DNA of 64,000 nucleotides from Desertibacillus haloalkaliphilus (GCF_019039105.1 NZ_JAHPIV010000005.1:186001-250000), one strand, 5' to 3'; shown: positions 33,867-43,374, counted from the first letter of the stretch. The notes: generated by a model not told the origin, from the sequence alone. Program-made: numbers and translations.

Positions 33867-34385
33867 TTATGGTCGGCCTAATTGTTTTAAAAATTCCTGA
33901 CCTTTCTTCTGATACGTCTCAATCGTTAACTCAATTAATTCTAGGTCTTTATCAGTCAGTTCTCGTACAACTTTTCCAGGTGAGCCCATGACCATTGTTT
34001 TAGGTGGGATTTTCTTTCCTGGTGGAATGAGTGTGTTTGCACCGATAAATGATGATTCGCCGATTTCAGCGCCATCTAAAATAGTTGCCCCCATTCCAAT
34101 CAAAGCACCTTTACGGATGGTGCAACCATGAAGGATAACATTATGACCGACTGAAACTTCATCCTCAAGGATCAGTGGGTAATCCTCATAAAGGTGGCAA
34201 GTTGAGTTATCTTGGATATTACACCGTTCTCCAATTCGTATCGGTGCTTCATCACCTCGTAAAACTGAATTGAACCAAACACTAGATTCTTTCCCAATGT
34301 TAACATCACCTATAATTCTAGCTCCTGGAGCAACAAAAACAGTATCGTGAATTTTTGGAATTTTTTCATTATAAGGGTAAAGCAT
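33867..34385 (-). CDS. paaY: Gamma-carbonic anhydrase-like hexapeptide protein (PaaY type)
   Basis: This 172-aa left-handed beta-helix protein has hexapeptide repeats (GARIIGDVNIGKESSVWFNSVLRGD, HNVILHGCTIRKGALIGMGATIL) with the histidine metal ligands of gamma-carbonic anhydrases. In paa clusters the homologue PaaY is a thioesterase that rescues dead-end CoA intermediates, and that role fits here. The ATG at 34385 follows AGGAGG. It is divergent from the FabK-like gene, sharing a 64-bp gap. Confidence 0.82.
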   Translation of the reverse strand: MLYPYNEKIPKIHDTVFVAPGARIIGDVNIGKESSVWFNSVLRGDEAPIRIGERCNIQDNSTCHLYEDYPLILEDEVSVGHNVILHGCTIRKGALIGMGATILDGAEIGESSFIGANTLIPPGKKIPPKTMVMGSPGKVVRELTDKDLELIELTIETYQKKGQEFLKQLGRP

Positions 34386-34449
34386 ACTAGACCTCCTATA
34401 TAATATGAGATAAAATAAGTATAACACTTTTTTTACGAGAGGTGAAATA

Positions 34450-35409
34450 ATGAATATATTATGTAGGAAACTAGGATTGGAGTATCCAATGTTACAAGGA
34501 GGGATGGGGAACGTAAGTCATCCTAATTTAACAGCTGCTATATCTGAGGCAGGAGGGTTAGGTACATTAGGGGCTGGAACGATGACCCCAGCTGAATTAG
34601 AAGAGAAAATTATCGGTGTCAAAGAGAAGACAGACAAGGCATTTTGTATGAATATTCCTATTACGGTGCAGCCGTACTTTGAGGAAATTGTTGACCTTGT
34701 ATTCAAGCACAAAATTCCGGTTGTCTCATTATCAGCAGGAAATCCGGTACCGCTAATTCCAAAATTTCAAGAAAAAGGGATCAAGGTGATTTGTGTAGTC
34801 GCTTCAGTTAAGCAGGCGATAAAGGTTGACCGAGCAGGGGCTGATGTGATTGTTGGTGAAGGGTATGAAGCTGCAGGTATTAATTCAAACTTTGAAACAA
34901 CGACATTGACTTTGATACCACAGATTGTCAATGTAGTAGAGGCCCCAGTTGTTGCTGCTGGCGGAATTGGGGATGGACGTGGTTTGTTAGCAATGCTGTC
35001 ATTAGGTGCCTCGGGTGTTCAAATGGGGACAAGGTTTATTGCAACGAAAGAAGCGCTCGTTCATGATAATTATAAGCAGCTGATCACGGACGCTGGTGAC
35101 ACTGATACGGTTATCGTCGGAAGGTCTGTTGGTAGGGTACGACGACTATTAAATACGGAATATGCTAACAAGTTAATAGAAGCAGAACTGCAAGGGGTAA
35201 CGTTGGAAGAATTTAATGAGAAGACAAATGAAGATTGTCATATCGCTGGGGCGATTGAAGGAAAACTAGCAAAAGGACATGTAAATGGTGGACAGGTTGC
35301 TGGTTTGATTGAGGATATCCCAAGTGTATCAGACTTGCTTGAAGATATGATGAAACAAGCGACTGCTCAAAATGAAGCGATCATGAATAACTTCGTTGTA
35401 AGAAAATAA
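34450..35409 (+). CDS. FMN-dependent nitronate monooxygenase / FabK-like flavoprotein
   Basis: This 319-aa TIM-barrel flavoprotein belongs to the NMO/enoyl-ACP reductase II group: YPMLQGGMGNVSHPNLTAAIS at the start, VVAAGGIGDGRGLLAMLSLG and ASGVQMGTRF for FMN phosphate binding. NMO detoxifies alkyl nitronates, while FabK reduces enoyl-ACP; the sequence does not settle which. Its place inside the paa region is notable but no pathway step is known for it. Confidence 0.82.
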   Translation: MNILCRKLGLEYPMLQGGMGNVSHPNLTAAISEAGGLGTLGAGTMTPAELEEKIIGVKEKTDKAFCMNIPITVQPYFEEIVDLVFKHKIPVVSLSAGNPVPLIPKFQEKGIKVICVVASVKQAIKVDRAGADVIVGEGYEAAGINSNFETTTLTLIPQIVNVVEAPVVAAGGIGDGRGLLAMLSLGASGVQMGTRFIATKEALVHDNYKQLITDAGDTDTVIVGRSVGRVRRLLNTEYANKLIEAELQGVTLEEFNEKTNEDCHIAGAIEGKLAKGHVNGGQVAGLIEDIPSVSDLLEDMMKQATAQNEAIMNNFVVRK

Positions 35410-35484
35410 ATTGTTTTTATTTATAGAAAGATTCACGGAAACGATCACTATATAGAAAGTCGTCAAACATTGCAGGGGGTTTGT

Positions 35485-35886
35485 ATGGATCAAAAACTAA
35501 TAAGTAAGTTTCAAGAAGATAGTTTTGCCAAGTTATTAGGAATTGAAATTGAGAAAGTAGAAGATGGCTTTGCGCAAGTTTCAATGAATGTTAAATCTGA
35601 AATGCTAAATTTTCATGGCACCGCAAATGGTGGTGCAGTATTTTCACTTGCTGACGTTGCCTTCGCTTGTGCGAGTAATTCCCATGGTCAAACGGCGGTA
35701 GGAATTACAGTGAACATTCATTATATGAATGCAGGATTTGAGAATGAGCGTTTAATAGCTACTGCTACAGAAGATACAAAATCTAGTCGCCTTGGTTTGT
35801 ATCGCATTGAGGTCAAAAATGAAAAAGAAGATTTAGTCGCATTAGCTGAAGGGATGGTGTACCGCAAGAAGGAACAGGTCATCTAA
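35485..35886 (+). CDS. paaI: PaaI-type hotdog thioesterase
   Basis: This 133-aa hotdog-fold acyl-CoA thioesterase has the PaaI core HGTANGGAVFSLADVAFACASN (catalytic Asp in LADVAF). It hydrolyses ring-hydroxylated phenylacetyl-CoA and similar dead-end thioesters, freeing CoA. The ATG at 35485 is 7 nt after GGGGG; the frame is open 5 codons earlier. It closes the paa region at a bidirectional terminator. Confidence 0.9.
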   Translation: MDQKLISKFQEDSFAKLLGIEIEKVEDGFAQVSMNVKSEMLNFHGTANGGAVFSLADVAFACASNSHGQTAVGITVNIHYMNAGFENERLIATATEDTKSSRLGLYRIEVKNEKEDLVALAEGMVYRKKEQVI

Positions 35887-36058
35887 AGAGGAACCTATGC
35901 AAGGCAAGGAGAGTGTGTTTTTGAATGCGCTTTCCTTGTTGTTTTTAGTGCGTTAGTTCGGAAGGTATTATGAAAATTAATAAAAAAGGATTTGCATCTA
36001 TGGGATATAAGAGAAGACAAGTGAAAGTAAGGGACACCTCGGTTTCAGCATAAACAGA

Positions 36059-36099
36059 AAAACCTCTCAGCTCTATTGTGAATAGAGCTGAGAGGTTTT
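36059..36099. terminator. Bidirectional terminator, paaI / permease
   Basis: A perfect 19-bp stem (AAAACCTCTCAGCTCTATT and its complement) has a GTG loop, with A-rich and T-rich ends on either side. It serves convergent genes. Confidence 0.92.
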
Positions 36100-36154
36100 C
36101 ACTATTATCAATAATTCTCCCCTTGTAACGTACGATCTGATCTATTGATTTTAA

Positions 36155-37522
36155 TTAGCTTGCCTTTTGTTCTTTCTCAGAATCCTCATCACCGACTGGT
36201 AAATTTTCTTTATTTCTACCAATGAGTAATACATATAAGACAATACCTACACCAATTCCCCATGCAGGTCCTACAGAAGCTGATAAAATTCCGATTAGTA
36301 AAACCAAACCACGTGAAATGTTATTTGAAACCATTGACATTGCTACATAAGCACAGGCAAACCCAGTTAGAAGTAATGTTACAGATAGGGCTACAGGAAA
36401 TAGTGGAACTATGATCCCGATTACTGGAAGTAAAAGACCCAATGGAATGGCCAAGAGATAAAAGTTCGCAGGACCAGAATAAATTGTATCCATGACTTTG
36501 CGTCCTTTTTTATATCGTTCAATTAAGAACACTTGCACCCCAGTCCAGATCGGTCCATGTAACCATGGCAGTGGACCGGCTGTTACGATTTGTGCAAAGT
36601 TTCGTAATGCGAGAACGTAGTGACTTCGATTTGTATTAATATCAATTTTCTCGTCTTTACGAGCCTCATCTGCATCCTTTAATAATGTATGGGCTACTAG
36701 TAAGTCGCTAAATACTAATACATAAACCATGACACCGATTGGAATCGCACTTAAGATAATCTCCCATGATGGTAATCCAACAGCCCATATCGATAGTGTG
36801 GAAAAGGCTTCTCCAACTGCAGGCACAAAAATTCCCCATGAAATATCAAATGTTAACTCACCAGCGATTAGACCGACGACCCCAGCGACGATAAAAGATG
36901 CCAATAAGGCATTTGAGCCAGCAATAAGTTTTAATTTTGTATTTGGCAGGTTTGAAAATGGAATGGAAAACATTAAGACTAGGACGACAACCCATGCTGT
37001 AATTAATGTGATCGGCATCTCAGGTAAACGGTCAAGTTCCCCAGAAAATGCAGCAATCGCTGCCCCCATAATAACCCCTGCTTTTAAGGAAGCTGGGATA
37101 AGAGCATTAAACTTTTCCCCTAGTTTGGTTATGCCAAAGAACAGGAATAGCACAATGACAACTATTGATATGGCAATCATGCCCTGTACGGCTTCTGCAC
37201 CAGGTGTAAGCGTATTCAAGTAAACGATTGTTAATGGTAGAGCAGGAGTGATGGCTCCAGCTGCATACACATCCCCAAATAAAATGGTTTGAGCAAGTAC
37301 CCAAAATAAAAATATTAAACTAACCGTCCATGCAACATCAAATGAGACATCAAAGAATTGCATGGCTAGTGGTGTAATGGAACCACAAGTAGCTAATAAA
37401 ATTAACCCGCCTTGAATGTGTTGGCTTGGTGTTAACTCTAAGTGGATTCCCGGTATTCTCATTGTAAAGGGGCCCCACTTAAGGCCGGGATGAATCTCTC
37501 CTTCTTTCCTCTTCTTAATCAT
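36155..37522 (-). CDS. Multi-TM permease, probably NCS2/SLC26-like
   Basis: This 455-aa protein has about 12-14 hydrophobic helices with short loops and a charged C-terminal tail. The N-terminal block [22 protein letters not shown] and internal [22 protein letters not shown] recall the xanthine/uracil-type permeases, but I cannot name a substrate. The ATG at 37522 has GAGGGGGG 11 nt upstream; TTG 37543 is in frame but lies in the ribosome binding site. It stands alone on the minus strand. Confidence 0.6.
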   Translation of the reverse strand: MIKKRKEGEIHPGLKWGPFTMRIPGIHLELTPSQHIQGGLILLATCGSITPLAMQFFDVSFDVAWTVSLIFLFWVLAQTILFGDVYAAGAITPALPLTIVYLNTLTPGAEAVQGMIAISIVVIVLFLFFGITKLGEKFNALIPASLKAGVIMGAAIAAFSGELDRLPEMPITLITAWVVVLVLMFSIPFSNLPNTKLKLIAGSNALLASFIVAGVVGLIAGELTFDISWGIFVPAVGEAFSTLSIWAVGLPSWEIILSAIPIGVMVYVLVFSDLLVAHTLLKDADEARKDEKIDINTNRSHYVLALRNFAQIVTAGPLPWLHGPIWTGVQVFLIERYKKGRKVMDTIYSGPANFYLLAIPLGLLLPVIGIIVPLFPVALSVTLLLTGFACAYVAMSMVSNNISRGLVLLIGILSASVGPAWGIGVGIVLYVLLIGRNKENLPVGDEDSEKEQKAS

Positions 37523-38226
37523 ATAATTGATTTCCCCCCTCAAAAAATAGTAAATCTTGTACGACTAATAGAAAGCTAGAAACTAAGTTTTCTTTCACTA
37601 TTCAATGCTAGTGATTTCTTTTTTTAGTAGTAAAACAGGTTTGATTTTTCATTGAACGAAAATTTGAAGTTAGTTTCTAATTACCTATAGCACCTCCTTT
37701 GTGTTATATAATTTAAAGTTACGTTTTAATAACGAGATGCTTTTAACTGAACCACCACCTTTTGGTAAATGTTGAATTAACGATGAGTATACATGTAGCA
37801 AGGGAAATTATCCATTCAATTTCTTTGTGTGGATATGGTTTTATTAGTGTATCTTTTCTTTTTTTTGTTACTGCATTATTAGGCAGCGAAAATAATATGA
37901 CTAATAAATTATTTACCGTTTATAACACGTCTTTGTTTAAAACGATATATTTAGGGTACTGAAAATTTAGAAAAATGTCAATATGAAAGCGCAATCATTG
38001 TTGTGCTTTTAGGAAAATTAAAATTCATCTTAATTTAGTGGTAGTTTTGAAACCGATTATTAGTAACTATTTAAAATAAGTAGATAGGGGTGTAATAGCG
38101 CAAAAGGGGTACATTGCAAAAGAAGGGACCTGCAGTACCCACTATAAGGAAGGAACCAACGGAATTTCAACGTGATAGATTTGTTATTCTTTAAGCATAA
38201 GAAGGTTAAAAAACGAACGTTGTTTA
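37523..38226. other. AT-rich intergenic region without a supported gene
   Basis: About 700 bp between the permease and the pbuG promoter. A 66-codon plus-strand frame at 37762-37962 has no ribosome binding site and no recognisable family, so it is not called. The part near 37523-37700 should contain the minus-strand permease promoter, but no confident -35/-10 pair was found. Confidence 0.6.
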
Positions 38227-38255
38227 TTGACAAGTGGTTATAGTTCGCTTAATAT
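38227..38255 (+). promoter_or_regulatory. Consensus sigma-A promoter of pbuG
   Basis: TTGACA at 38227-38232, a 17-bp spacer and TAATAT at 38250-38255 form a near-perfect promoter, 40 bp before the purine riboswitch. Confidence 0.85.
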
Positions 38256-38294
38256 ATATTCCGGGATACAAAAAGGAAGAAAAATAATATGTTT

Positions 38295-38363
38295 CATTCG
38301 TATATTCTCAGAAATACGGTCTGAGAGTTTCTACCGGGAGCCGAAAATTCCTGACTACGAATG
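38295..38363 (+). ncRNA. Purine (guanine-type) riboswitch aptamer
   Basis: The aptamer is read directly: closing stem CATTCGTA with TACGAATG, then TATTCTCAGAAATACGGTCT, GAGAGTTTCTACCGGGAGCCG and CTGACTACGA. The specificity base in the GACTACG segment is C, as in guanine/hypoxanthine riboswitches (adenine types have U). The downstream gene is a hypoxanthine/guanine permease, in agreement. A terminator overlapping the P1 3-prime strand follows. Confidence 0.95.
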
Positions 38364-38401
38364 GGTAGATTCAATCTGTCTATTTGAAGTCAGGGATTTT
38401 T
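38350..38401 (+). terminator. Terminator of the guanine riboswitch
   Basis: CCTGACT, shared with the aptamer 3-prime side, pairs with AGTCAGG at 38388-38394 and is followed by GATTTTT. Ligand binding would free it or hide its anti-terminator, giving an OFF switch. Confidence 0.82.
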
Positions 38402-38411
38402 AGGAGGATAT

Positions 38412-39701
38412 ATGGAACGTTTTTTTCATTTACGTGAATTAGGAACAACAGTAAAAACGGAAGTGTTAGCAGGTATAACAACGTTTTTAACAATGGTGTA
38501 TATCATTATCGTCAATCCTGCGATTTTATCTGCAGCAGGAGTGCCGTTTGAGCAAGTTTTCACTGCGACAATTGTTGCTGCAGTAATTGGAACATTAATA
38601 ATGGGCATTTTTGCAAAGTACCCGATCGCGATTGCACCTGGGATGGGCATGAATGCTTACTTTGCAAGCGTCGTAGCTACACATGGAGTGAGTTATCAAG
38701 TCGTTTTTGGAACGGTTTTTGTTGCTGGTGTTATCTTTCTACTATTAACATTGACTAAATTTCGAGAAACATTGATTCAATCAATCCCTAATTCTTTAAA
38801 ATATGGAATCACATCTGGGATTGGCTTATTTATTGCATTCATCGGTTTGAGGATGGCAGAAATTGTTGTAGCGAATCCAGAGAACCTTGTAACATTAGGG
38901 GATTTGAGCAACCCGGTTACACTCTTATCGATTTTAGGGTTGTTTATTACGCTGTTATTAATGGCACGTAAAATAAAGGGCGCTTTGTTCCTAGGTATGT
39001 TAGTTACTGCAGTCATCGGTTATTTTATGGGCCTTTTACATTTTGATGGGGTCGTTTCAGCACCACCATCGATCGTGTTGTTTGATTTAGATATTGCGGG
39101 TGTATTCACTCACGCTTTATACACAGTTGTATTTGCCTTTTTATTAGTAACAATCTTTGATACAACAGGGACAATGATTGGTATAGCAGAGCAGGCGGGG
39201 TTAATGAAAGATGGTAAATTTCCACGAGCTAAGCCGGCGCTTATGGCAGATGCTGTAGCTACGACAGTTGGTGCGACAATGGGTACGAGCCCATCAAGTG
39301 CTTATGTTGAGTCATCTTCTGGGGTCGCTGCTGGTGGTCGGTCCGGATTAACTGCGGTTGTTGTGGCAGTGTTGTTTATAGGAGCATTATTCTTTTCACC
39401 GGTTGTTGCCGCAATTTCAGCACTCCCAGCCATTACTGCTCCAGTGTTAATTATTGTTGGGTGCTTTATGATGGAAGGATTGGCAAAAATCAGTTGGAAG
39501 GACTTTGATGAAGCATTTCCAGCTTTTGCGATCATTTTAACGATGCCATTAACGTCTAGTATTGCTACTGGAATTGCGGTAGGTTTTATCATGTACCCAA
39601 TTATTAAGCTTGTGAGTGGAAAAGGAAAAGAAGTTCATCCAATTCTTTATACATTTGGCGTGATTTTTGCGATTCAAATGGCGTTCTTCCCAGCGCATTA
39701 A
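38412..39701 (+). CDS. pbuG: Hypoxanthine/guanine permease, AzgA family (PbuG type)
   Basis: This 429-aa, 12-14 TM permease of the NCS2-related AzgA family imports guanine and hypoxanthine. Typical segments are RELGTTVKTEVLAGITTFLTM, FAKYPIAIAPGMGMNAYFA and DTTGTMIGIAEQAGLM, with TSPSSAYVESSSGVAAGGR in the substrate region. It is preceded by a consensus promoter and a guanine riboswitch with terminator, so it should be shut off when purines are plentiful. AGGAGG precedes the ATG. B. subtilis PbuG and PbuO share this plan. Confidence 0.92.
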   Translation: MERFFHLRELGTTVKTEVLAGITTFLTMVYIIIVNPAILSAAGVPFEQVFTATIVAAVIGTLIMGIFAKYPIAIAPGMGMNAYFASVVATHGVSYQVVFGTVFVAGVIFLLLTLTKFRETLIQSIPNSLKYGITSGIGLFIAFIGLRMAEIVVANPENLVTLGDLSNPVTLLSILGLFITLLLMARKIKGALFLGMLVTAVIGYFMGLLHFDGVVSAPPSIVLFDLDIAGVFTHALYTVVFAFLLVTIFDTTGTMIGIAEQAGLMKDGKFPRAKPALMADAVATTVGATMGTSPSSAYVESSSGVAAGGRSGLTAVVVAVLFIGALFFSPVVAAISALPAITAPVLIIVGCFMMEGLAKISWKDFDEAFPAFAIILTMPLTSSIATGIAVGFIMYPIIKLVSGKGKEVHPILYTFGVIFAIQMAFFPAH

Positions 39702-39732
39702 TTGTTAAAACGATCAATCATTATTTAATTTA

Positions 39733-39766
39733 TATTACCCCTTAAGTAGGTTCTACTTAGGGGGTT
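39733..39766 (+). terminator. Terminator of pbuG
   Basis: ACCCCTTAAGTAG, a short loop and CTACTTAGGGGGT form a 13-bp stem followed by TTTTT. Confidence 0.88.
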
Positions 39767-40273
39767 TTTGTAATTGGCCCCTACTCGTAACAGCGTAGGT
39801 TAATTTGATTAGACTGCCTAATGGAAAAGCCAAACCAAATCAGAGCTACAATACGAAAGGAGCCATTACTATTAATGGTAACCAAAACGTGTTTACCATT
39901 AATATTCGGAAACTTTTTACGTAATTATCATGAATTAAAAAAGAGATAGATATATTGAGACTCCCACGTCTTAAGATGAAAGCCCTACACTTCACGGTGT
40001 GACGGGTGGGATCTTTGAGTGACTTAACGTTCGCGGTCGTTTTCTGTTTTCTCGTTCGGAAAATCTATAAGTAAATCGATCGTCCTAATCTCAACTAGAA
40101 AGTTCGACTACTTTGGTAGAAAAATATGGTTGATACGATGTAAACAAACAAATATAAACATTTTTATTTATTTTCTGACATTTTATTGAAAAAATAAATT
40201 TTTTACTATAGAATTAATTTTGTAATTTTCTGCAAATACACACACATAAACATTACTAAAGGAGGGGATAAAA
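39767..40273. other. Intergenic region with a hairpin-rich segment, no gene
   Basis: About 500 bp without a coding frame of merit. The part 39960-40020 (ACTCCCACGTCTTAAGATG through GGGTGGGATCTTTGAG) can fold with CCCAC/GTGGG pairing and looks a little like the ends of IS200/IS605 elements, but no transposase or clear boundaries are present. AGGAGGGG at the right end is the ribosome binding site of the next gene. Confidence 0.4.
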
Positions 40274-42013
40274 ATGAGTGCGATAGTGTTAGCGCTTGCA
40301 GGGATGTTAGTGTTTTATTTAGGATGGCGGTATTATTCAAAGTTTATTGCAGAGAAAATTTACCGTCTTGACCCGGATTATGTAACACCTGCCCACCGAT
40401 ACAGGGATGATGTGGATTTTGTGCCGACAAATAAGTTTGTCTTATGGGGGCATCATTTCACCTCGGTGGCTGGGGCGGCACCTATTCTAGGTCCAGCCAT
40501 TGCTGTCTATTGGGGATGGCTTCCCGCACTTGTCTGGGTCGTGTTAGGAACTGTTTTTGCTGCAGGTGTTCATGATTTTGGTACACTTGTTTTATCTGTA
40601 AGAAATAAAGGGCAATCAGTTGGGACGTTAGCAAATCGATTGATAGGTCGCAGGGCAAAATTGCTATTTTTGTTTATCATTTTAATTTTAGTATTGATGG
40701 TTAACGCTGTTTTTGCTTGGGTGATCTCGAATTTATTTGTACAGTTCCCAGCAAGTGTATTATCTGTATTTATCCAAATTCCACTGGCGATCTGGATTGG
40801 GTACAAGGTTCATAAGAAAAGTAAAAATATGCTCCTACCGTCACTCGCAGCCCTTGCTGTTATGTATGGAACAGCGATCCTTGCGAGCCACTTTCCTGTA
40901 TTACAAATTGATCTAGTGCGTTATTTTGGTGGTGAAGAAAGTGCAGGTCTTTTCGGATTAGGGGCAACAGGATCGGCATTTTTAATCTGGATTATCGTGT
41001 TATTTGCTTATGTGTATGTTGCGTCTACGTTACCGGTGTGGAAGTTACTTCAACCACGGGATTACATTAATTCACACCAATTAGTCGTTGGTTTAGGGAT
41101 TCTTTATTTAGGGTTGTTTCTAACGAATCCAACTGTTACAGCTCCAGCGACAAATGCAAGTACTGATGTTCCGTGGTTTCCATTACTATTTATCACGATT
41201 GCATGTGGTGCGATTTCTGGGTTTCATGGTTTAGTATCCTCAGGAACGAGTTCTAAGCAATTAAATAAGGAGACAGATGCTCGTTTTGTAGGTTATATGG
41301 GAGCGGTTGGAGAAGGAATGCTCGCATTAATCTCAATTATTGCTGTTGTTACATTGTTTGCAACACAAGCAGACTTTTTGGCGGCATACAGTACATGGGA
41401 TGCAGCTAATGGAGGGGGCCTTGGCAACTTTATTGTTGGGGCGGGACAATTAGCGACTGGGCTCATGATTCCGGTAGGTATCGCCGAAACGATTGTAGCA
41501 GTGATTGTCGTTAGTTTTGCTGCAACAACGCTGGATACGGCTGTCCGTCTAATGCGTTATATCATTACTGAGCTTGGTAGTGAATATAAGGTGAAGTCGT
41601 TAACGAAGACACATGTTGCAACAACTGTCGCTGTCGGTTCAAGTGCGGCACTCGCTGTATTACCAGAAGGGCCGAATGGCTTTGGTTCAGGTGGGTATCT
41701 ATTATGGCCACTTTTCGGTACTTCAAATCAGTTGTTAGCAGGGATTAGTTTGCTGTTAATTACAATTTGGCTGAAGAAGAATGCAAGAAACTATTTAGTT
41801 ACTTTAATTCCGATGATCTTCTTGTTGTTTATGACCGTTTGGGCGATGATTCAGCAAGTGTTTACTCAATGGGCGACTTGGGGTAGCGATAGTAATATGT
41901 TATTGTTCGGCTTTGGTGCGGTAATATTAGGATTTGCGATTTGGATTGTTCTTGAATCTATTTATATTCTTTCATCAAATAAAGATCATGATAACATTGA
42001 TCCGTCGATGTAA
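40274..42013 (+). CDS. cstA: Carbon starvation protein CstA family transporter
   Basis: This 579-aa protein has about 16 TM helices and CstA landmarks: FVPTNKFVLWGHHFTSVAGAAPILGPAIAV, GVHDFGTLVLSVRNKGQS, HGLVSSGTSSKQL and the C-terminal FGTSNQLLAG. CstA proteins import pyruvate or peptides during carbon limitation. AAAGGAGG precedes the ATG. A terminator hairpin follows. E. coli CstA and YjiZ partners are not seen nearby, and the following small gene is of another type. Confidence 0.9.
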   Translation: MSAIVLALAGMLVFYLGWRYYSKFIAEKIYRLDPDYVTPAHRYRDDVDFVPTNKFVLWGHHFTSVAGAAPILGPAIAVYWGWLPALVWVVLGTVFAAGVHDFGTLVLSVRNKGQSVGTLANRLIGRRAKLLFLFIILILVLMVNAVFAWVISNLFVQFPASVLSVFIQIPLAIWIGYKVHKKSKNMLLPSLAALAVMYGTAILASHFPVLQIDLVRYFGGEESAGLFGLGATGSAFLIWIIVLFAYVYVASTLPVWKLLQPRDYINSHQLVVGLGILYLGLFLTNPTVTAPATNASTDVPWFPLLFITIACGAISGFHGLVSSGTSSKQLNKETDARFVGYMGAVGEGMLALISIIAVVTLFATQADFLAAYSTWDAANGGGLGNFIVGAGQLATGLMIPVGIAETIVAVIVVSFAATTLDTAVRLMRYIITELGSEYKVKSLTKTHVATTVAVGSSAALAVLPEGPNGFGSGGYLLWPLFGTSNQLLAGISLLLITIWLKKNARNYLVTLIPMIFLLFMTVWAMIQQVFTQWATWGSDSNMLLFGFGAVILGFAIWIVLESIYILSSNKDHDNIDPSM

Positions 42014-42040
42014 GGGTACGTATAGAAGCTTAAATAGCGA

Positions 42041-42073
42041 GGATAGAATCCATAATTGGGTTCTATCCTTTTC
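42041..42073 (+). terminator. Terminator of cstA
   Basis: GGATAGAA and TTCTATCC (plus inner CC/GGG pairing) form a stem followed by TTTTCCTT. Confidence 0.8.
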
Positions 42074-42102
42074 CTTCATTACAATAATTGAGGTGTTCAG
42101 CA

Positions 42103-42369
42103 ATGACAGAGGAAAAATGGAGCTTTAAAAAAATAGTAAAGTTATATGATGAAATCTTAAGTTTACAGCATCGGGCTGAGATTAAGCGTGAAATTCGTGA
42201 TCAAGATGACCTGTTTATGCTTCTCTGTTTCTCAGAGATGTTAGGGATCCCTAATCCAGTTTCCTATTATACGCTAGAGCTCTATCCAGAAATGATTGAA
42301 AAGTTTCATGATTGGCATTTGCGTATGGGAATGGAAAAGTCGCCATTAGATGGGATACGTTGTTGCTAG
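42103..42369 (+). CDS. Small protein ending in Cys-Cys (cory-CC-star family)
   Basis: This 88-aa, mostly helical soluble protein ends GIRCC followed by the stop codon. A small family known as cory-CC-star proteins has this terminal CC and is found beside ArsA-like ATPases, exactly as here (the ATPase starts 18 nt later). The function is unknown. The paired cysteines could bind metal, form a disulfide or carry a modification. The N-terminal half is charged with an ILSLQHRAEIKREIRDQDDL helix. AGGTG precedes the ATG at 42103. Confidence 0.72.
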   Translation: MTEEKWSFKKIVKLYDEILSLQHRAEIKREIRDQDDLFMLLCFSEMLGIPNPVSYYTLELYPEMIEKFHDWHLRMGMEKSPLDGIRCC

Positions 42370-42387
42370 ATGAGGAGGAGGTAGCTT

Positions 42388-43329
42388 GTGAAGAAGGGCT
42401 TGTTGCAAAGAAAAGTTATATTCGTTGGAGGAAAAGGTGGTGTTGGTAAATCGACATCAGCTTCTGCCCTTGCGATGTCAGCGGCAAAACAAGGAAAGAG
42501 AACATTACTTGTATCGACAGATCCTGCTCACAATATTGGTGATATCTTTCATACGAAAATTGGTTCAAAGCGTAAGAAGCTTACCACACATTTATGGGGA
42601 CTAGAGATACACCCTGAAGAGGAACAGAAAAAGTACATAGAGACAGTAAAGGATAACTTACGTGGGATGATCAAACCGAGTATGATCGATGAAATCCATC
42701 GTCAAATTGATATGGCAAGTGTTTCGCCGGGAGCAGATGAGTCTGCTTTGTTTGATCGTATCGTTTCGATCATTTTAGAGGAAGGTACTGATTTTGAACA
42801 TATTATCTTTGATACTGCTCCTACGGGACATACGATCCGTTTATTATCACTTCCTGAATTAATGAGTGCATGGGTGGATGGAATGCTTGATCGTCGTAAA
42901 ACGGTTAACGAGAACTATGCACAGTGGTTAGATGATGGGGAACCGCGTGAGGATACGATTTATCAAATTTTAGCGAAAAGAAAAGACCGTTTTGCAAAGG
43001 TTCGTGAAATATTATTAAATCCGAAAAAAACTGGATTCGTCTTTGTATTAATTCCTGAGCGTTTGCCGATTTTAGAAACGGAGAAGGCCGTGCAGCTGCT
43101 TGAACAGTATAAAATTAATGTTGATACGCTCTTTGTAAATAAGGTGATTCCACCTCATGCGGATGGTCAATTTTTACAGAAGCGGCGACTACAGGAGCAG
43201 AAATATCTAGAATGGATTGAATCCTCTTTTAAAAAGCAACGCATTGTACAAATCCCATTGTATGAAGAGGATATCAATAATCTTGAGGCGTTAGAGCAAA
43301 TTTCAACATACCTAAAGGAAACGAAATAA
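42388..43329 (+). CDS. ArsA/Get3-like ATPase
   Basis: This 313-aa single-domain ATPase of the ArsA/GET3 class has a deviant Walker A GGKGGVGKST (residues 12-21), the STDPAHNIGDIF switch and the DTAPTGHTIRLLSLPEL motif. Such ATPases drive arsenite export or guide tail-anchored and metal cargo. No arsB, arsR or arsD is present, so arsenic is unlikely. Start GTG at 42388 follows GAGGAGGAGG. Its partner is most likely the adjacent CC-ended protein. It ends at a terminator. Confidence 0.87.
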   Translation: MKKGLLQRKVIFVGGKGGVGKSTSASALAMSAAKQGKRTLLVSTDPAHNIGDIFHTKIGSKRKKLTTHLWGLEIHPEEEQKKYIETVKDNLRGMIKPSMIDEIHRQIDMASVSPGADESALFDRIVSIILEEGTDFEHIIFDTAPTGHTIRLLSLPELMSAWVDGMLDRRKTVNENYAQWLDDGEPREDTIYQILAKRKDRFAKVREILLNPKKTGFVFVLIPERLPILETEKAVQLLEQYKINVDTLFVNKVIPPHADGQFLQKRRLQEQKYLEWIESSFKKQRIVQIPLYEEDINNLEALEQISTYLKETK

Positions 43330-43342
43330 AATTGAAAGATTA

Positions 43343-43374
43343 AACCTTGGTTGTCGCGGCAACGAAGGTTTTTT
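43343..43374 (+). terminator. Terminator of the ArsA-like ATPase unit
   Basis: AACCTT-GTTG and CAAC-AAGGTT form a stem with TTTTTT beyond it. The next 280 bp, to the DctP gene, hold no other clear element. Confidence 0.85.

Noticed and set aside
36729-37223. 164-codon plus-strand frame
   Set aside because: It is the reverse-strand shadow of the permease at 36155-37522, with a Pro/Thr/Ala-rich nonsense product.
37762-37962. 66-codon frame upstream of pbuG
   Set aside because: No ribosome binding site, no family, AT-driven composition. It precedes the pbuG promoter.
39960-40020. Possible IS200/IS605 end
   Set aside because: The hairpin is only loosely similar; no transposase, no flanking duplication and no second end were found.
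42388-43329. Arsenite-efflux ATPase
   Set aside because: The ATPase motifs fit ArsA, but there is a single domain and no arsB, arsR or arsD gene nearby, so an arsenic role is not supported.
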